NCBI RefSeq assembly: GCF_002019665.1
Contig: NZ_KV917375.1
Location: forward strand, 3,080,702 to 3,144,701
DNA from: Sutcliffiella halmapala
GTDB lineage: Bacteria > Bacillota > Bacilli > Bacillales > Bacillaceae_I
DNA length: 64,000 nucleotides
Reading direction: 5' to 3'
The position numbers were made by a program, and so were the translations under genes. The notes below the pieces were generated by a model that saw nothing but the letters and a program-made list of their open reading frames with translations, was not told where the DNA came from and did no database searches. Below, piece by piece: positions 44,338 to 52,772 of this stretch (the stretch's first letter is position 1; every line of letters begins with the position of its first letter).

Positions 44338-45375
44338 ATGAAAATCTTAGTGATTGGTGGTACTCGGTTTTTAGGTAGATTTATTGTCGAAGAGGCGCTC
44401 AAGCAAGGGCATGAAGTAACTCTTTTCAATCGTGGCAATCATAATGACCTATTCCCTCATGTAGAATGTATTATCGGAGATCGCAATAAAGATTTAACAC
44501 TTCTTGAAACAGGAAAATGGGATGTAGCCATTGATACTTGTGGATTTACTCCTCTGGCTTTATCAGAAATAACAAAGGCTTTAGCAGACAAAGTGGATCA
44601 CTATACTTTTATTTCTAGTATTTCGGTTTATAAGGATTGGATCCCAACTGGATTAGATGAAACATACCCAGTTCAGACACTAACAGATGAACAAGTAGCA
44701 GAAATCGGTTACGGAACTTCCGAACAAATTAATCAACATTATGGAGCACTAAAGGCTTTGAGTGAAACAGCTGCTGAAGAAAATATGCCAGGAAAGGTGC
44801 TGCATGTTCGCTCAGGTTTATTAGTTGGTCCCTATGATTATTCCGATCGATTTACCTATTGGATAAAGCGAGTAGCTGAGGGTGGAGAAGTCTTAGCACC
44901 CGGTCGAAAAGAGCGTAATGTTCAATTTATTGATGCGAGAGATATGGCAATCTGGATTCTAAAAATGGCCGACGAAAAAGTAACAGGCGAGTTCAATGTT
45001 ACAGGTCCTATCACACCTTTAACGATGGAAGAATTTCTGTCACGTTGTAAAACAGTTTCTGATTCAAAGGCTGAACTTGTTTGGGTAGACGAAAACTTTT
45101 TACTTCAAAGTAAAGTAGCGCCTTGGACTGAAATGCCATTATGGATCCCAGAAGAGCACCCATTAGTAGAGGGCCAGGAGCCTTGGCGAGGTGCGAGCTC
45201 GATAAACATCGAGAAAGCTATTCAGAATCGCTTAATGGTTCGCCCAATTGAAGAAACTATTACCGATATATTAGAATGGGAAACTACCCGTTCAGAAGAA
45301 GAAAGAAAAGCTGGCATTCATCGCGAGAAAGAGAAGGAAGTGCTAGAGGCCTGGAAAGCAAATCAGCTGGCATAG
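44338..45375 (+). CDS. NAD-dependent epimerase/dehydratase family (extended SDR)
   Basis: 345 residues with the N-terminal nucleotide site VIGGTRFLGRFIVEEALKQG and RG following strand 2 (TLFNRGNH). TFISSISVYKDW and the YGALKALSE segment hold the usual Ser and Tyr-x-x-x-Lys positions (YGALK). The C-terminus is long and charged. It resembles the isoflavone-reductase/CSP41-type epimerases of Bacillus with unknown substrate. ATG follows CTGGAGGCATACAT. Confidence 0.85.
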   Translation: MKILVIGGTRFLGRFIVEEALKQGHEVTLFNRGNHNDLFPHVECIIGDRNKDLTLLETGKWDVAIDTCGFTPLALSEITKALADKVDHYTFISSISVYKDWIPTGLDETYPVQTLTDEQVAEIGYGTSEQINQHYGALKALSETAAEENMPGKVLHVRSGLLVGPYDYSDRFTYWIKRVAEGGEVLAPGRKERNVQFIDARDMAIWILKMADEKVTGEFNVTGPITPLTMEEFLSRCKTVSDSKAELVWVDENFLLQSKVAPWTEMPLWIPEEHPLVEGQEPWRGASSINIEKAIQNRLMVRPIEETITDILEWETTRSEEERKAGIHREKEKEVLEAWKANQLA

Positions 45376-45424
45376 TTGTAAAAAAAGCTCAAGTTAGTAT
45401 CGTAGTAAAACAAAATTTAATAAT

Positions 45425-45469
45425 GTTCTGTGAGTAGAGTTGCTTCCGTAACTCTACTCCTATAGAACT
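45425..45469. other. convergent-gene inverted repeat
   Basis: GAGTAGAGTT and AACTCTACTC (8-base loop) are flanked by GTTCT/AGAAC. It lies between two convergent genes and may form a hairpin in either transcript; the T run is absent. Confidence 0.5.
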
Positions 45470-45484
45470 TAGCAGTCGCTCACT

Positions 45485-46051
45485 TTATTTTTCGTAATTC
45501 TCCCAGACTCTCTCCACACTAACCAATTCCTTATTATTAAAAGTTAACTTATAAATGTCAGGCATCACAAGTGTCTTCCAAAACTCATAGTCATATTTCT
45601 TCGCAAAATAATTCATGATTAATACCATAATATTTCCATGTGTCCCCACAACCACCCTCTTCCCTTTGTATGTATCCAATGTTTTAAGTAAACTAGTAAT
45701 ACCGCGCTTTTGTGCTACTTCATTAGATTCTCCCCCTTCCCACGAAAAATCTGTTTCCTGCCACACCTTTTCAATCGCCTCTTGAAAGTTATCTAGCATG
45801 CCACTCGCTAACGTTCTTTCTTTAAACCCATCCACTATCTTAATCTCGGATTCAATTATCTTAGCTACACCTTCCACAGTTTGAATCGCTCTTTTATATG
45901 GACTAGATAAAACAACATCAATATTTTCCTTTCGCAATATTTCTGCTACCCCTTTGGCGTCTTCCATTCCACGAACCGATAAAGCTCTCATAAGCTCGTC
46001 TGGTGTATAGGCTGAGTGCGCATGTCTCACAAAATAAATGTGTGTATTCAT
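45485..46051 (-). CDS. histidine phosphatase family protein
   Basis: 188 residues with the phosphohistidine motif YFVRHAHSAY at the N-terminus (RHA instead of the common RHG), LSSPYKRAIQTVEG and the second catalytic histidine in VVVGTHGNIM. It belongs to the phosphoglycerate-mutase-like superfamily; the substrate is not known. ATG at 46051 lies after TTGGAGGAAAATTTA; the longer frame to 46072 includes this site. Confidence 0.85.
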   Translation of the reverse strand: MNTHIYFVRHAHSAYTPDELMRALSVRGMEDAKGVAEILRKENIDVVLSSPYKRAIQTVEGVAKIIESEIKIVDGFKERTLASGMLDNFQEAIEKVWQETDFSWEGGESNEVAQKRGITSLLKTLDTYKGKRVVVGTHGNIMVLIMNYFAKKYDYEFWKTLVMPDIYKLTFNNKELVSVERVWENYEK

Positions 46052-46173
46052 TAAATTTTCCTCCAAATTCAAAAATGGGCTTGCTCATTTTTATCGAACA
46101 AGCGACAAAATTCCTCTAACTACGTCAAAGTAAATGTGAAGCAAAAAAATATATATAATTGGAGTGTTACAGC

Positions 46174-46851
46174 ATGAAAAAACATCAGAAAATAGCATTA
46201 GCTTTGGCCCTATCTCTAGGTTTAACAGGAGCTCTTGGATTTTCGTCTCATGATAACGTATCTGCATCCACCAACACACAAGAAGAAATTGTGATTAAGA
46301 AAGGGGACACTTTGTATAGCCTTTCTAAAAAATACGATATTACAGTCGAGGAATTAAAGAAAATGAATAATCTAACTTCCTCAAAAATTATCGCTGGTGA
46401 AAAACTTGTAGTGAAAGAAACAATAGAAGTCATCGTCAAGAAAGGTGACACCCTTTACTCATTGTCAAAAGCGTTTAAAACATCTGTTGCAGATTTAAAG
46501 GATTGGAACAAACTTTCTACTGACACGATTTACATCGGACAAAAGTTATTAGTAAAAGCACCTGTCATTATCACTGTAAAAAAAGGAGATACGTTGTATG
46601 CATTAGCAAATTCACATCATACAACAATCGCTAACATAAAATCATGGAACAAACTGACATCCGATACAATATTAGTTGGACAAAAACTTTACGTCACACC
46701 CGCACCAGAAAGTTTTACAATCACTGTTGTAAAAGGAGACACTCTTTATTCTATCGCAAAAAAATATGGAACCACGGTGAAAAGCCTTAAAGAACTAAAC
46801 AAATTAGCGACCAACACCATTTACATCGGACAAAAACTGAAACTAAATTAG
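46174..46851 (+). CDS. secreted protein with four LysM domains
   Basis: 225 residues: a signal peptide (1-31, ending VSA) and four LysM domains of about 44 residues (about 37-80, 86-129, 134-177 and 183-225), each starting KKGDTLYSLSKK or a close variant and ending IGQKL. No catalytic domain follows, so it is a cell-wall or spore-wall binding protein, or a fragment of the SafA/YocH-like type that lost its enzyme part. ATG at 46174 lies after TTGGAGTGTTACAGC. Confidence 0.88.
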   Translation: MKKHQKIALALALSLGLTGALGFSSHDNVSASTNTQEEIVIKKGDTLYSLSKKYDITVEELKKMNNLTSSKIIAGEKLVVKETIEVIVKKGDTLYSLSKAFKTSVADLKDWNKLSTDTIYIGQKLLVKAPVIITVKKGDTLYALANSHHTTIANIKSWNKLTSDTILVGQKLYVTPAPESFTITVVKGDTLYSIAKKYGTTVKSLKELNKLATNTIYIGQKLKLN

Positions 46852-46976
46852 TTGATTATAGTTTGAGCTCGTAGCTCTGGTCATGGGGATGACGAGGCGC
46901 TAGAGTTGGAGGTTACTACATCTACTTAAATACCTTCTTACCTTACTACTGGAGCACTTTTCTTTCTTAATCAGTG

Positions 46977-47010
46977 AAAAAACTTGGATGAATACACCAT
47001 CCAAGTTTTT
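46977..47010 (-). terminator. terminator of the ABC-F gene
   Basis: AAAAACTTGGATG and CATCCAAGTTTTT are inverted around a 7-base loop, just after the ABC-F stop at 47015. Confidence 0.88.
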
Positions 47011-47014
47011 CTCA

Positions 47015-48739
47015 TTAACCTATTTCTTTTTTCTTTCTCATCCATTCAGTGATTGCTCTATCCATTTCGATATATTCCTCTGTACCAGGATTTATCATAC
47101 TTATTTTTCCTAATAATTCGGTTATTTTAGTATCTATAATAGCTAAGGCCTCTCGTTGTTCTTGTTTGCTAGGTTCCTTCGATAATTGTTGCCTTGTTTC
47201 ATACTCTCTAAGACCCATTTCCACTCGTTTGATTCTCTTGTTTTCAATGATTAGCAATTTATTACATAGTTTTTCCACAAAGTAGCGGTCATGTGATACA
47301 ACAATTAATGCCCCATTATAACTTATCAATGTGTCTTCTAATTGTTCTCGACTTGGCAAGTCTAAGTGGTTGGTCGGTTCATCCAGTATTAACACGTCAT
47401 ATTCCTGCATTATCATGTGTACGAGCTTAACCCGGGTTCTTTCTCCTAAACTAAGTGTAGCAATTGGCTTTAACAACTTATCCTCTTTCATCCCCATATT
47501 AGCAAAAATGGTTCTTGCTTTAGATATTCGTTCACAACCTACTACGTCCAGATATTCCATAGCCGTTTTATCCACAGACATCTCACTAACATCCTGGCTT
47601 AAATAAGCGATTTTCAACGTATCACTCTTCCATAGTGTACCTTTGGAAGCGTCCTCTTTACCTAATAGCATATTAATAAAAGTGGTTTTTCCTGCTCCAT
47701 TTGGTCCAAGCAATCCAACCTTTTCTCCGTGTAAAACATAGAAGTGACTCTTATCAAATAATACACGTTCATCAAACTGTTTTGATAACCCTTTTGCCTC
47801 AAGAATTCTTTTGCCCCGTTTTCCACTTGACTCGAAATCAAATAGTACTTCAACTTCTTCTTTTGGTTTCTCTATCTTTTTTTTAGAAAGCTCTAACTCC
47901 AACCTTCTTGTTTTAGATTTGATTTGATTGTCTTTCTTTTTCGCTTTTACCCGTTCATATTCCTTGAACCCTAAAAGATTATTTTCGGAAAGACTTCTAC
48001 CCTTTCCAGATTCTCGATGTGCTTTCTCGGACCATTGCTTTAATGTCGCAACTTGTTCTTCTATTATTTGAATCTTTCGTTCTTGCTTAAGGTAATCACG
48101 GGTTTGCTGTTCATGAAGACGTTGTTTCTCTACTTTATAAGCAGAGTAATTACCTTCATATTCTTTCAATAAGCAATCTTCTATCTCATAAATCTTTGTC
48201 ACTGTTTTATCTAAGAAATAGCGATCATGCGATATTATGACGGCTGCACCTTCGAACTTTTTCAATTCTTTAATCAGCCAGTTAACTCCTTGTAAATCAA
48301 GATGGTTCGTTGGTTCATCCAAGAATAAAAGATGAGGGTTGTTTGCCCAGATTTTCGCAAGGGCAAGCTTTAAACGTTCCCCTCCACTTAAATGATGATA
48401 CCTTTCTTCTTTCCAATTCTGCATCTTTTCTAAACCTAACTGACTTGTTGTCGTAAGGAAATGTTGACCATGTTCCATTAGTTCATCTTCTAAGTGAAGC
48501 TCATATTCTGTAGACTGGGGTAAATAGCCGATTTTCACTTCTGAATGCTTCGTTATTGTGCCTTCATTTGGCACAATAGAGCCCATGAGAAGCCTCATTA
48601 AAGTAGTTTTCCCAGCTCCATTCCATCCAACAAGACCGATTTTTTCTCCGTTTCGAATATCAAAGGAAATATCCTTGAGTATTTCCCTTTCTCCGAAGCT
48701 TTTCTTTACCTTTTTCACTTGTAATATAGCGCTTGTCAT
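47015..48739 (-). CDS. ABC-F ATPase (ribosome-protection type)
   Basis: 574 residues with two ABC modules and no membrane domain. Module 1 has GWNGAGKTT, HLSGGERLKL and LFLDEPTNHLDL; module 2 has GPNGAGKTT, LSLGERTRVKL and LILDEPTNHLDL. The linker (about 220-310) is long, basic and predicted coiled coil, as in VmlR/Vga/Lsa-type proteins that displace antibiotics from the ribosome. The frame is open upstream to 48811, but that part covers a terminator; ATG at 48739 gives MTSAILQVKKVKKSFG, a normal ABC-F start. The GGGAGG used for translation is the 3' arm of that terminator hairpin. Which drug class it resists cannot be told. Confidence 0.88.
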   Translation of the reverse strand: MTSAILQVKKVKKSFGEREILKDISFDIRNGEKIGLVGWNGAGKTTLMRLLMGSIVPNEGTITKHSEVKIGYLPQSTEYELHLEDELMEHGQHFLTTTSQLGLEKMQNWKEERYHHLSGGERLKLALAKIWANNPHLLFLDEPTNHLDLQGVNWLIKELKKFEGAAVIISHDRYFLDKTVTKIYEIEDCLLKEYEGNYSAYKVEKQRLHEQQTRDYLKQERKIQIIEEQVATLKQWSEKAHRESGKGRSLSENNLLGFKEYERVKAKKKDNQIKSKTRRLELELSKKKIEKPKEEVEVLFDFESSGKRGKRILEAKGLSKQFDERVLFDKSHFYVLHGEKVGLLGPNGAGKTTFINMLLGKEDASKGTLWKSDTLKIAYLSQDVSEMSVDKTAMEYLDVVGCERISKARTIFANMGMKEDKLLKPIATLSLGERTRVKLVHMIMQEYDVLILDEPTNHLDLPSREQLEDTLISYNGALIVVSHDRYFVEKLCNKLLIIENKRIKRVEMGLREYETRQQLSKEPSKQEQREALAIIDTKITELLGKISMINPGTEEYIEMDRAITEWMRKKKEIG

Positions 48740-48749
48740 ATAGTAAAAA

Positions 48750-48776
48750 AACCTCCCTAGGAATCCTAGGGAGGTT
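48750..48776 (-). terminator. leader terminator directly before the ABC-F start
   Basis: AACCTCCCTAGG and CCTAGGGAGGTT form a perfect 12-base stem with a 3-base loop and are followed by seven T residues on the minus strand. The GGGAGG in its 3' arm is the only good ribosome binding site for the ABC-F gene. This terminator would both stop transcription and hide the binding site. Confidence 0.85.
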
Positions 48777-48849
48777 AATAAATAGTCTAATTGCACAAAA
48801 TTACACAGCAACGCCTTTTTTCATCTTAAAAGTATCACAAATAACACTA

Positions 48850-48948
48850 TTAAAAAATAGCGAATATAAATTCTACACGATACTTATGGTAGGTAAAAAT
48901 GGGCAGACTAATCCAATTCTCTAGGTTCCTCATTTTATTCTTCTTCAT
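48850..48948 (-). CDS. putative leader peptide of the ABC-F gene
   Basis: 32 residues (MKKNKMRNLENWISLPIFTY...), with ATG 8 bases after TTAGGAGAGA. It lies between the promoter and the terminator. Codons 7-9 contain GGAACCTAG, which can pair with CTAGGATTCC in the terminator with one bulged base. This is the arrangement used by antibiotic-induced ABC-F and erm leaders, where a stalled ribosome changes the fold. Confidence 0.65.
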   Translation of the reverse strand: MKKNKMRNLENWISLPIFTYHKYRVEFIFAIF

Positions 48949-49024
48949 GAGTTCTCTCCTAAAAATTAGATTAATTCCACATCGCACCTTGTACCTTCCT
49001 TTTCCCGTATTGTAATACCCTTTC

Positions 49025-49053
49025 AGTATATTTTCCATCAAGTTAACTGTCAA
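49025..49053 (-). promoter_or_regulatory. sigma-A promoter of the ABC-F leader
   Basis: The minus strand has TTGACA, exactly 17 bases, TATACT. Transcription from it would give a leader of about 280 bases before the ABC-F start. Confidence 0.75.
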
Positions 49054-49176
49054 TAGGCTATTACATCTTTTCTCCTACGTACAAAATCAGTTTTCTGAAT
49101 GTTTTTTCACATCTGTGCTATAATAGTAATACAGTTTAGTTCTTTTCACTAATCTAAAGCGGAGGTTATGCGGTAA

Positions 49177-49458
49177 ATGGAATACTTTATTCCGGTATTT
49201 TCTTTTATTCTATTAGGAGTACTTGTTTTCTCAGGAAGCAGTGTGCTTACCTTTTTGAATAAAAAAGTACATTTTGTGGTTGTTATCATTCCAATGGTAT
49301 CAGTTGCAGTCATTTATAGTATGATTGCAGACTTAACAAACCTTCTTCCTATTTTAATTACTATGACTACTATTCTGTCCTTACTTGGTAATTATATAGT
49401 TAAATCTATTCCATCGACAAAACGTCTAACAGAGGATTTAAATAAACAAACTAATTAA
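49177..49458 (+). CDS. small membrane protein, unknown
   Basis: 93 residues with three hydrophobic segments (about 4-25, 32-50 and 56-76) and a charged tail (PSTKRLTEDLNKQ). GGAGG lies 11 bases before the ATG. No family recognised. It ends in a good bidirectional terminator. Confidence 0.62.
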   Translation: MEYFIPVFSFILLGVLVFSGSSVLTFLNKKVHFVVVIIPMVSVAVIYSMIADLTNLLPILITMTTILSLLGNYIVKSIPSTKRLTEDLNKQTN

Positions 49459-49480
49459 TGGAACACACTTCTACACAGGA

Positions 49481-49519
49481 AAAAGCCGCTTGAAACCATT
49501 GTTTCAAGCGGCTTTTTTT
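49481..49519. terminator. bidirectional terminator
   Basis: AAAAGCCGCTTGAAAC and GTTTCAAGCGGCTTTT with a 4-base loop and flanking A and T runs. Confidence 0.92.
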
Positions 49520-50510
49520 ACCCGTTCTTTATAGACAAGCCTTCCTTCATATAGCCAAAAGGCGTTTGGATTGCTTTAACGACATATTTGTTTCCAGTAA
49601 TCACTGTTACCACCATACTCAATAAGATTAGTAAGATATAGCCCGATATTGAGTTAATAGCTTGACTTAAGCTTGTTTCAAAGAACCACTTAATAATAAA
49701 TCCGTGTAAAATGTACACATAAAAAGACCTTCTCCCAATTCCTGTGAAAATATATTTTTCTTTTGGCACTAGTGCAAAAAAGGCAACTGTAACTAGAAAG
49801 CTTCCAAGATAGATCCCCATACGCCCTAAAACATCCAATATCGAGGAGTAGGTGTGAGTTCCATAAAGTATACTCGCTCCATCAATCCCACCTAAAAGTA
49901 CATAAATCCCTATGAAAAGAACGACTAAAAATGCTCCAGCATATATTCGATGGGCTCCACCTTTTAAACGTTCAAATAAGTCTGTATTCGTTAAATAATA
50001 ACCAATTAAAAAGAACGGAAAAAAATAGAAAGTTCGATCTAAGCTTAAAAAGCGCTCTGATATCTCAATAAACCCAATTCCGATTCCAAGAACAAAGGCT
50101 ATTGGTATGCTGTACCTTGCCTTTATTTTAGCGAAAAGCGGAAGCAATAGCTTCCATGCTATCATACTTAATAAAAACCACATCGCCCATCTTGGTGTGA
50201 AATATTGCAATGAATAATCTGCCGCCGTATATAGTTTACTGTAAAATAAAGTGTAGATTGTTTGCAATAAGAGATAAGGTATCAGTAATCTCGTGACAAT
50301 TTTGACATAGTACCCTTTTTTATCAAAGTTTGCACTAAAATGTCCTGCTAATAAAATGAATGCTGGCATATGAAAAATAAAGATAAAGTGATAGATGGAC
50401 ACTAACCACTCATCATTTGCTCGATATGGGGATATGATATGCCCAAATACTACCAAAAATATTAAGATAAACTTCGCATTATCAAAGAAGGAATCGCGTG
50501 TTTTCTTCAT
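49518..50510 (-). CDS. acyltransferase family 3 membrane protein (sugar O-acetylase-like)
   Basis: 330 residues with about ten hydrophobic segments. The N-terminal FDNAKFILIFLVVFGHIISPY has the catalytic-type histidine in the first TM, and FIFHMPAFILLAGHFSA follows, both typical of fucose-4-O-acetylase-like acyltransferase 3 proteins. It probably acetylates a cell-surface sugar. ATG at 50510 lies after GGAGGAGAACATC; the longer frame to 50525 starts inside that site. Confidence 0.86.
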   Translation of the reverse strand: MKKTRDSFFDNAKFILIFLVVFGHIISPYRANDEWLVSIYHFIFIFHMPAFILLAGHFSANFDKKGYYVKIVTRLLIPYLLLQTIYTLFYSKLYTAADYSLQYFTPRWAMWFLLSMIAWKLLLPLFAKIKARYSIPIAFVLGIGIGFIEISERFLSLDRTFYFFPFFLIGYYLTNTDLFERLKGGAHRIYAGAFLVVLFIGIYVLLGGIDGASILYGTHTYSSILDVLGRMGIYLGSFLVTVAFFALVPKEKYIFTGIGRRSFYVYILHGFIIKWFFETSLSQAINSISGYILLILLSMVVTVITGNKYVVKAIQTPFGYMKEGLSIKNG

Positions 50511-50640
50511 GATGTTCTCCTCCATTTCTCTTCTATACGAAGGTCTTTACCCAGTTTTATACTACAAATAAACCTGAGCACCATATATATTCGAAAGATG
50601 GAGAACAAACCTGTCCGTAATTCCATTGTTATTTATTGTA

Positions 50641-50677
50641 AGGTTCTGTTAAACATCGCTGTACTTTAACAGAACCT
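50641..50677. repeat. family B repeat remnant, ends only
   Basis: AGGTTCTGTTAAA, 11 bases, TTTAACAGAACCT: a perfect 13-base inverted repeat that equals the two ends of family B joined together. The middle (CATCGCTGTAC) keeps the first bases of both inner arms, so the core has been deleted between short CTG repeats. Confidence 0.75.
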
Positions 50678-50692
50678 ATTGTAAAAGAACAT

Positions 50693-50725
50693 AAAAAAAA
50701 CACGCGAATACACCCGCGTGTTTTT
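50693..50725 (-). terminator. terminator of the HPr-like gene
   Basis: AAAACACGCG and CGCGTGTTTTT with a loop of about 9 bases, overlapping the 3' end of the HPr-like frame. Confidence 0.85.
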
Positions 50726-50990
50726 ATTCAACAACTTCTGCACTTTTTAAGTATTCAGTAAGAAATTGCACTGCTTCTTTTTCATCAGATCCTTCTGCTT
50801 TAACTGTAATCACACTACCATTCGCAATTCCTAAGGAAAGTAATCCTAATAAGCTTTTTCCATCTACTATTTTATTATGACGAACGACTTTAATTTCAGA
50901 CGTAAAGTCATTTGCCTTTTGAACAAAATACTGTGCGTTCTTAGCATGTAAACCATACTCTAGTGTGACTGTTATTTGTTTTGATACCAT
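50724..50990 (-). CDS. HPr/Crh-like phosphocarrier paralogue
   Basis: 88 residues (from ATG 50990, after GGGGGAGAAAAA). His15 lies in YGLHAKNAQYF and Ser46 in VDGKSLLGLLSLG. The usual GLHARPA box is GLHAKNA, so Arg17 is Lys and Pro18 is Asn. Both phosphorylation sites (His15 by enzyme I, Ser46 by HPr kinase) are kept, unlike Crh, which lacks His15. It stands alone next to the abg-like operon rather than with ptsI. It may be a regulatory HPr variant; whether it still accepts phosphate is unknown. Confidence 0.85.
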   Translation of the reverse strand: MVSKQITVTLEYGLHAKNAQYFVQKANDFTSEIKVVRHNKIVDGKSLLGLLSLGIANGSVITVKAEGSDEKEAVQFLTEYLKSAEVVE

Positions 50991-51087
50991 TTTTTCTCCC
51001 CCAACCTTTACCATGAAATTTATATATGGTATGTGACGGGAAATAAAATCATGAATAACTTTATCAAAATAGTACTTTCGCCTATCC

Positions 51088-52626
51088 TTACTTAATCATC
51101 ATTCCAATGCCTGGCCCAAACGGAATACCTGTTAATGCAAATATCAGCAGAAGCACAGTCCAAACAGTAAGGAAAATAATACTGTATGGAAGCATTAATG
51201 AAATAAGGGTTCCTAGTCCTGCCTTTTTATCATAATCCTTCATAAATGCCAAGACGACGATTATATAAGGATTTAGAGGTGTAATGATATTCGTAGAAGA
51301 GTCTGCGATTCTAAATGCTGCCTGAATGAATGCCGGATGATAATCAAGCATCCAGAACATCGGAATGAAAATAGGTGCCATAAGAGCCCACTGTGCTGAT
51401 CCACTAAAAATAATTAAATTTAAAACTGCTGTGAGTAGAACGAATCCAATGATTCCTGGAATTCCAGTAAGATTCATATTTTCTAAGAAAGTTGCACCAT
51501 TTACCGCTACCCAAATCCCTAAATTAGACCAGTTAAAGTAAGCAATAAATTGTGCAGCTGCAAAGATTAGCACGATATATCCTGCCATGTCCTTAATAGA
51601 TTCCGTCATTAGCTTTGGAACATCAGCAGTAGCTTTAATTTTCCCTACCGTTACTCCATAAGTAACACCCACTACGATAAAGAAAAACAACGTGATTGGA
51701 ACTATCGCTGTTAAGAATAAGGATGGAACTAATCCGCCATCTTCATTTCTTAACACGGACTCCGGCCAGAATATCGCAACAACTAACAGAATTAAATAAA
51801 CGGCCCCCGCTATTGACGCATTTATTAACCCTTTTTTCTCTTTTGGGTGTGATTTTTCTATTACTTTTTCAACTTTCCCTTGATATTTACCAAGCCTTGG
51901 CTCTACTATTTTATCTGTAATTAAAGCACCAATAATGGTTAAAATAAATACAGAAGTAGCCATAAAGTAATAATTATCTACTGGAGTAACGATTAACGTA
52001 TCATCGAAAGGCCTTATTGCTTCTGTTGCAATTCCTGAAAGTAAAGCATCTGTTCCTGCAACAAAGAGATTTGCTGTAAACCCTGCTCCAACCCCTGCAA
52101 AACCTGCGGCCAATCCGGCTAAAGGATGACGACCAATCGTATAAAATATCATGGCCGCAAGTGGTGGAATAATAACGAAAGCTGCATCAGAAGCAAGGTT
52201 CCCTAGTATACCTGTAAATACTACAGCATAGGTGATTATTGATTTAGGTGCATTTAATATTGTTTTCTTAATAGTAGCCTCTATTAATCCAACTTTCTCT
52301 GCAAGACCAATCCCAAGCATCATCGCTAATACAAGACCTAAAGGAGTAAATCCAGTGAAATTACTTAGCATTGAAGTTAAAATAAATTCAATTCCTTCGC
52401 CCGATAACAAATTTTTAATGTCTAGCTCTTCACCAGTTCCAGGGTGCTCCACTGTTACACCTAAACTATTAACGAGCCAAGATAACGCAATGATAAAAAT
52501 AGATAAATAGATAAAGATCATAAATGGATCTGGCAACTTGTTTCCAATTCGTTCAATACCACTTAATAGACGATCTAGAATTCTATTATTTTTTTGGGGA
52601 TCTTCATTTGTTTGTAACTGGCTCAT
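51088..52626 (-). CDS. abgT: AbgT-family transporter
   Basis: A 512-residue inner-membrane transporter with about 12-13 hydrophobic segments and AbgT-family stretches: LDRLLSGIERIGNKLPDPF at the N-terminus, FTGFTPLGLVLAMMLGIGLAE, ASDAAFVIIPPLAAM, and RIADSSTNIITPLNPYI near the end. AbgT imports p-aminobenzoyl-glutamate; some family members export sulfonamides. It is the last gene of an operon with two amidohydrolases, one AbgA-like, so import and hydrolysis of an aminoacyl-type substrate is likely. Confidence 0.92.
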   Translation of the reverse strand: MSQLQTNEDPQKNNRILDRLLSGIERIGNKLPDPFMIFIYLSIFIIALSWLVNSLGVTVEHPGTGEELDIKNLLSGEGIEFILTSMLSNFTGFTPLGLVLAMMLGIGLAEKVGLIEATIKKTILNAPKSIITYAVVFTGILGNLASDAAFVIIPPLAAMIFYTIGRHPLAGLAAGFAGVGAGFTANLFVAGTDALLSGIATEAIRPFDDTLIVTPVDNYYFMATSVFILTIIGALITDKIVEPRLGKYQGKVEKVIEKSHPKEKKGLINASIAGAVYLILLVVAIFWPESVLRNEDGGLVPSLFLTAIVPITLFFFIVVGVTYGVTVGKIKATADVPKLMTESIKDMAGYIVLIFAAAQFIAYFNWSNLGIWVAVNGATFLENMNLTGIPGIIGFVLLTAVLNLIIFSGSAQWALMAPIFIPMFWMLDYHPAFIQAAFRIADSSTNIITPLNPYIIVVLAFMKDYDKKAGLGTLISLMLPYSIIFLTVWTVLLLIFALTGIPFGPGIGMMIK

Positions 52627-52772
52627 TAACCTTCACTCCCTTTAAGGTATAATTCCTTTTTTGTTCCGTATATAGCGATAAAAAAAGCATGATAATAACG
52701 CCGCGAAAAATGAATATTCGATCAATTCATTAAATATATAATCGAGAAATCACAAGAGAATTTCTCGATTAT

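Noticed and set aside
45471-45483. 13-base string AGCAGTCGCTCAC also present near 56758
   Set aside because: A single pair of 13-base matches is expected by chance in 64 kb, and neither copy has matching surroundings.
46174-46851. LysM protein as a prophage lysis gene
   Set aside because: No holin, portal or other phage genes are nearby; it has a signal peptide and ordinary neighbours.
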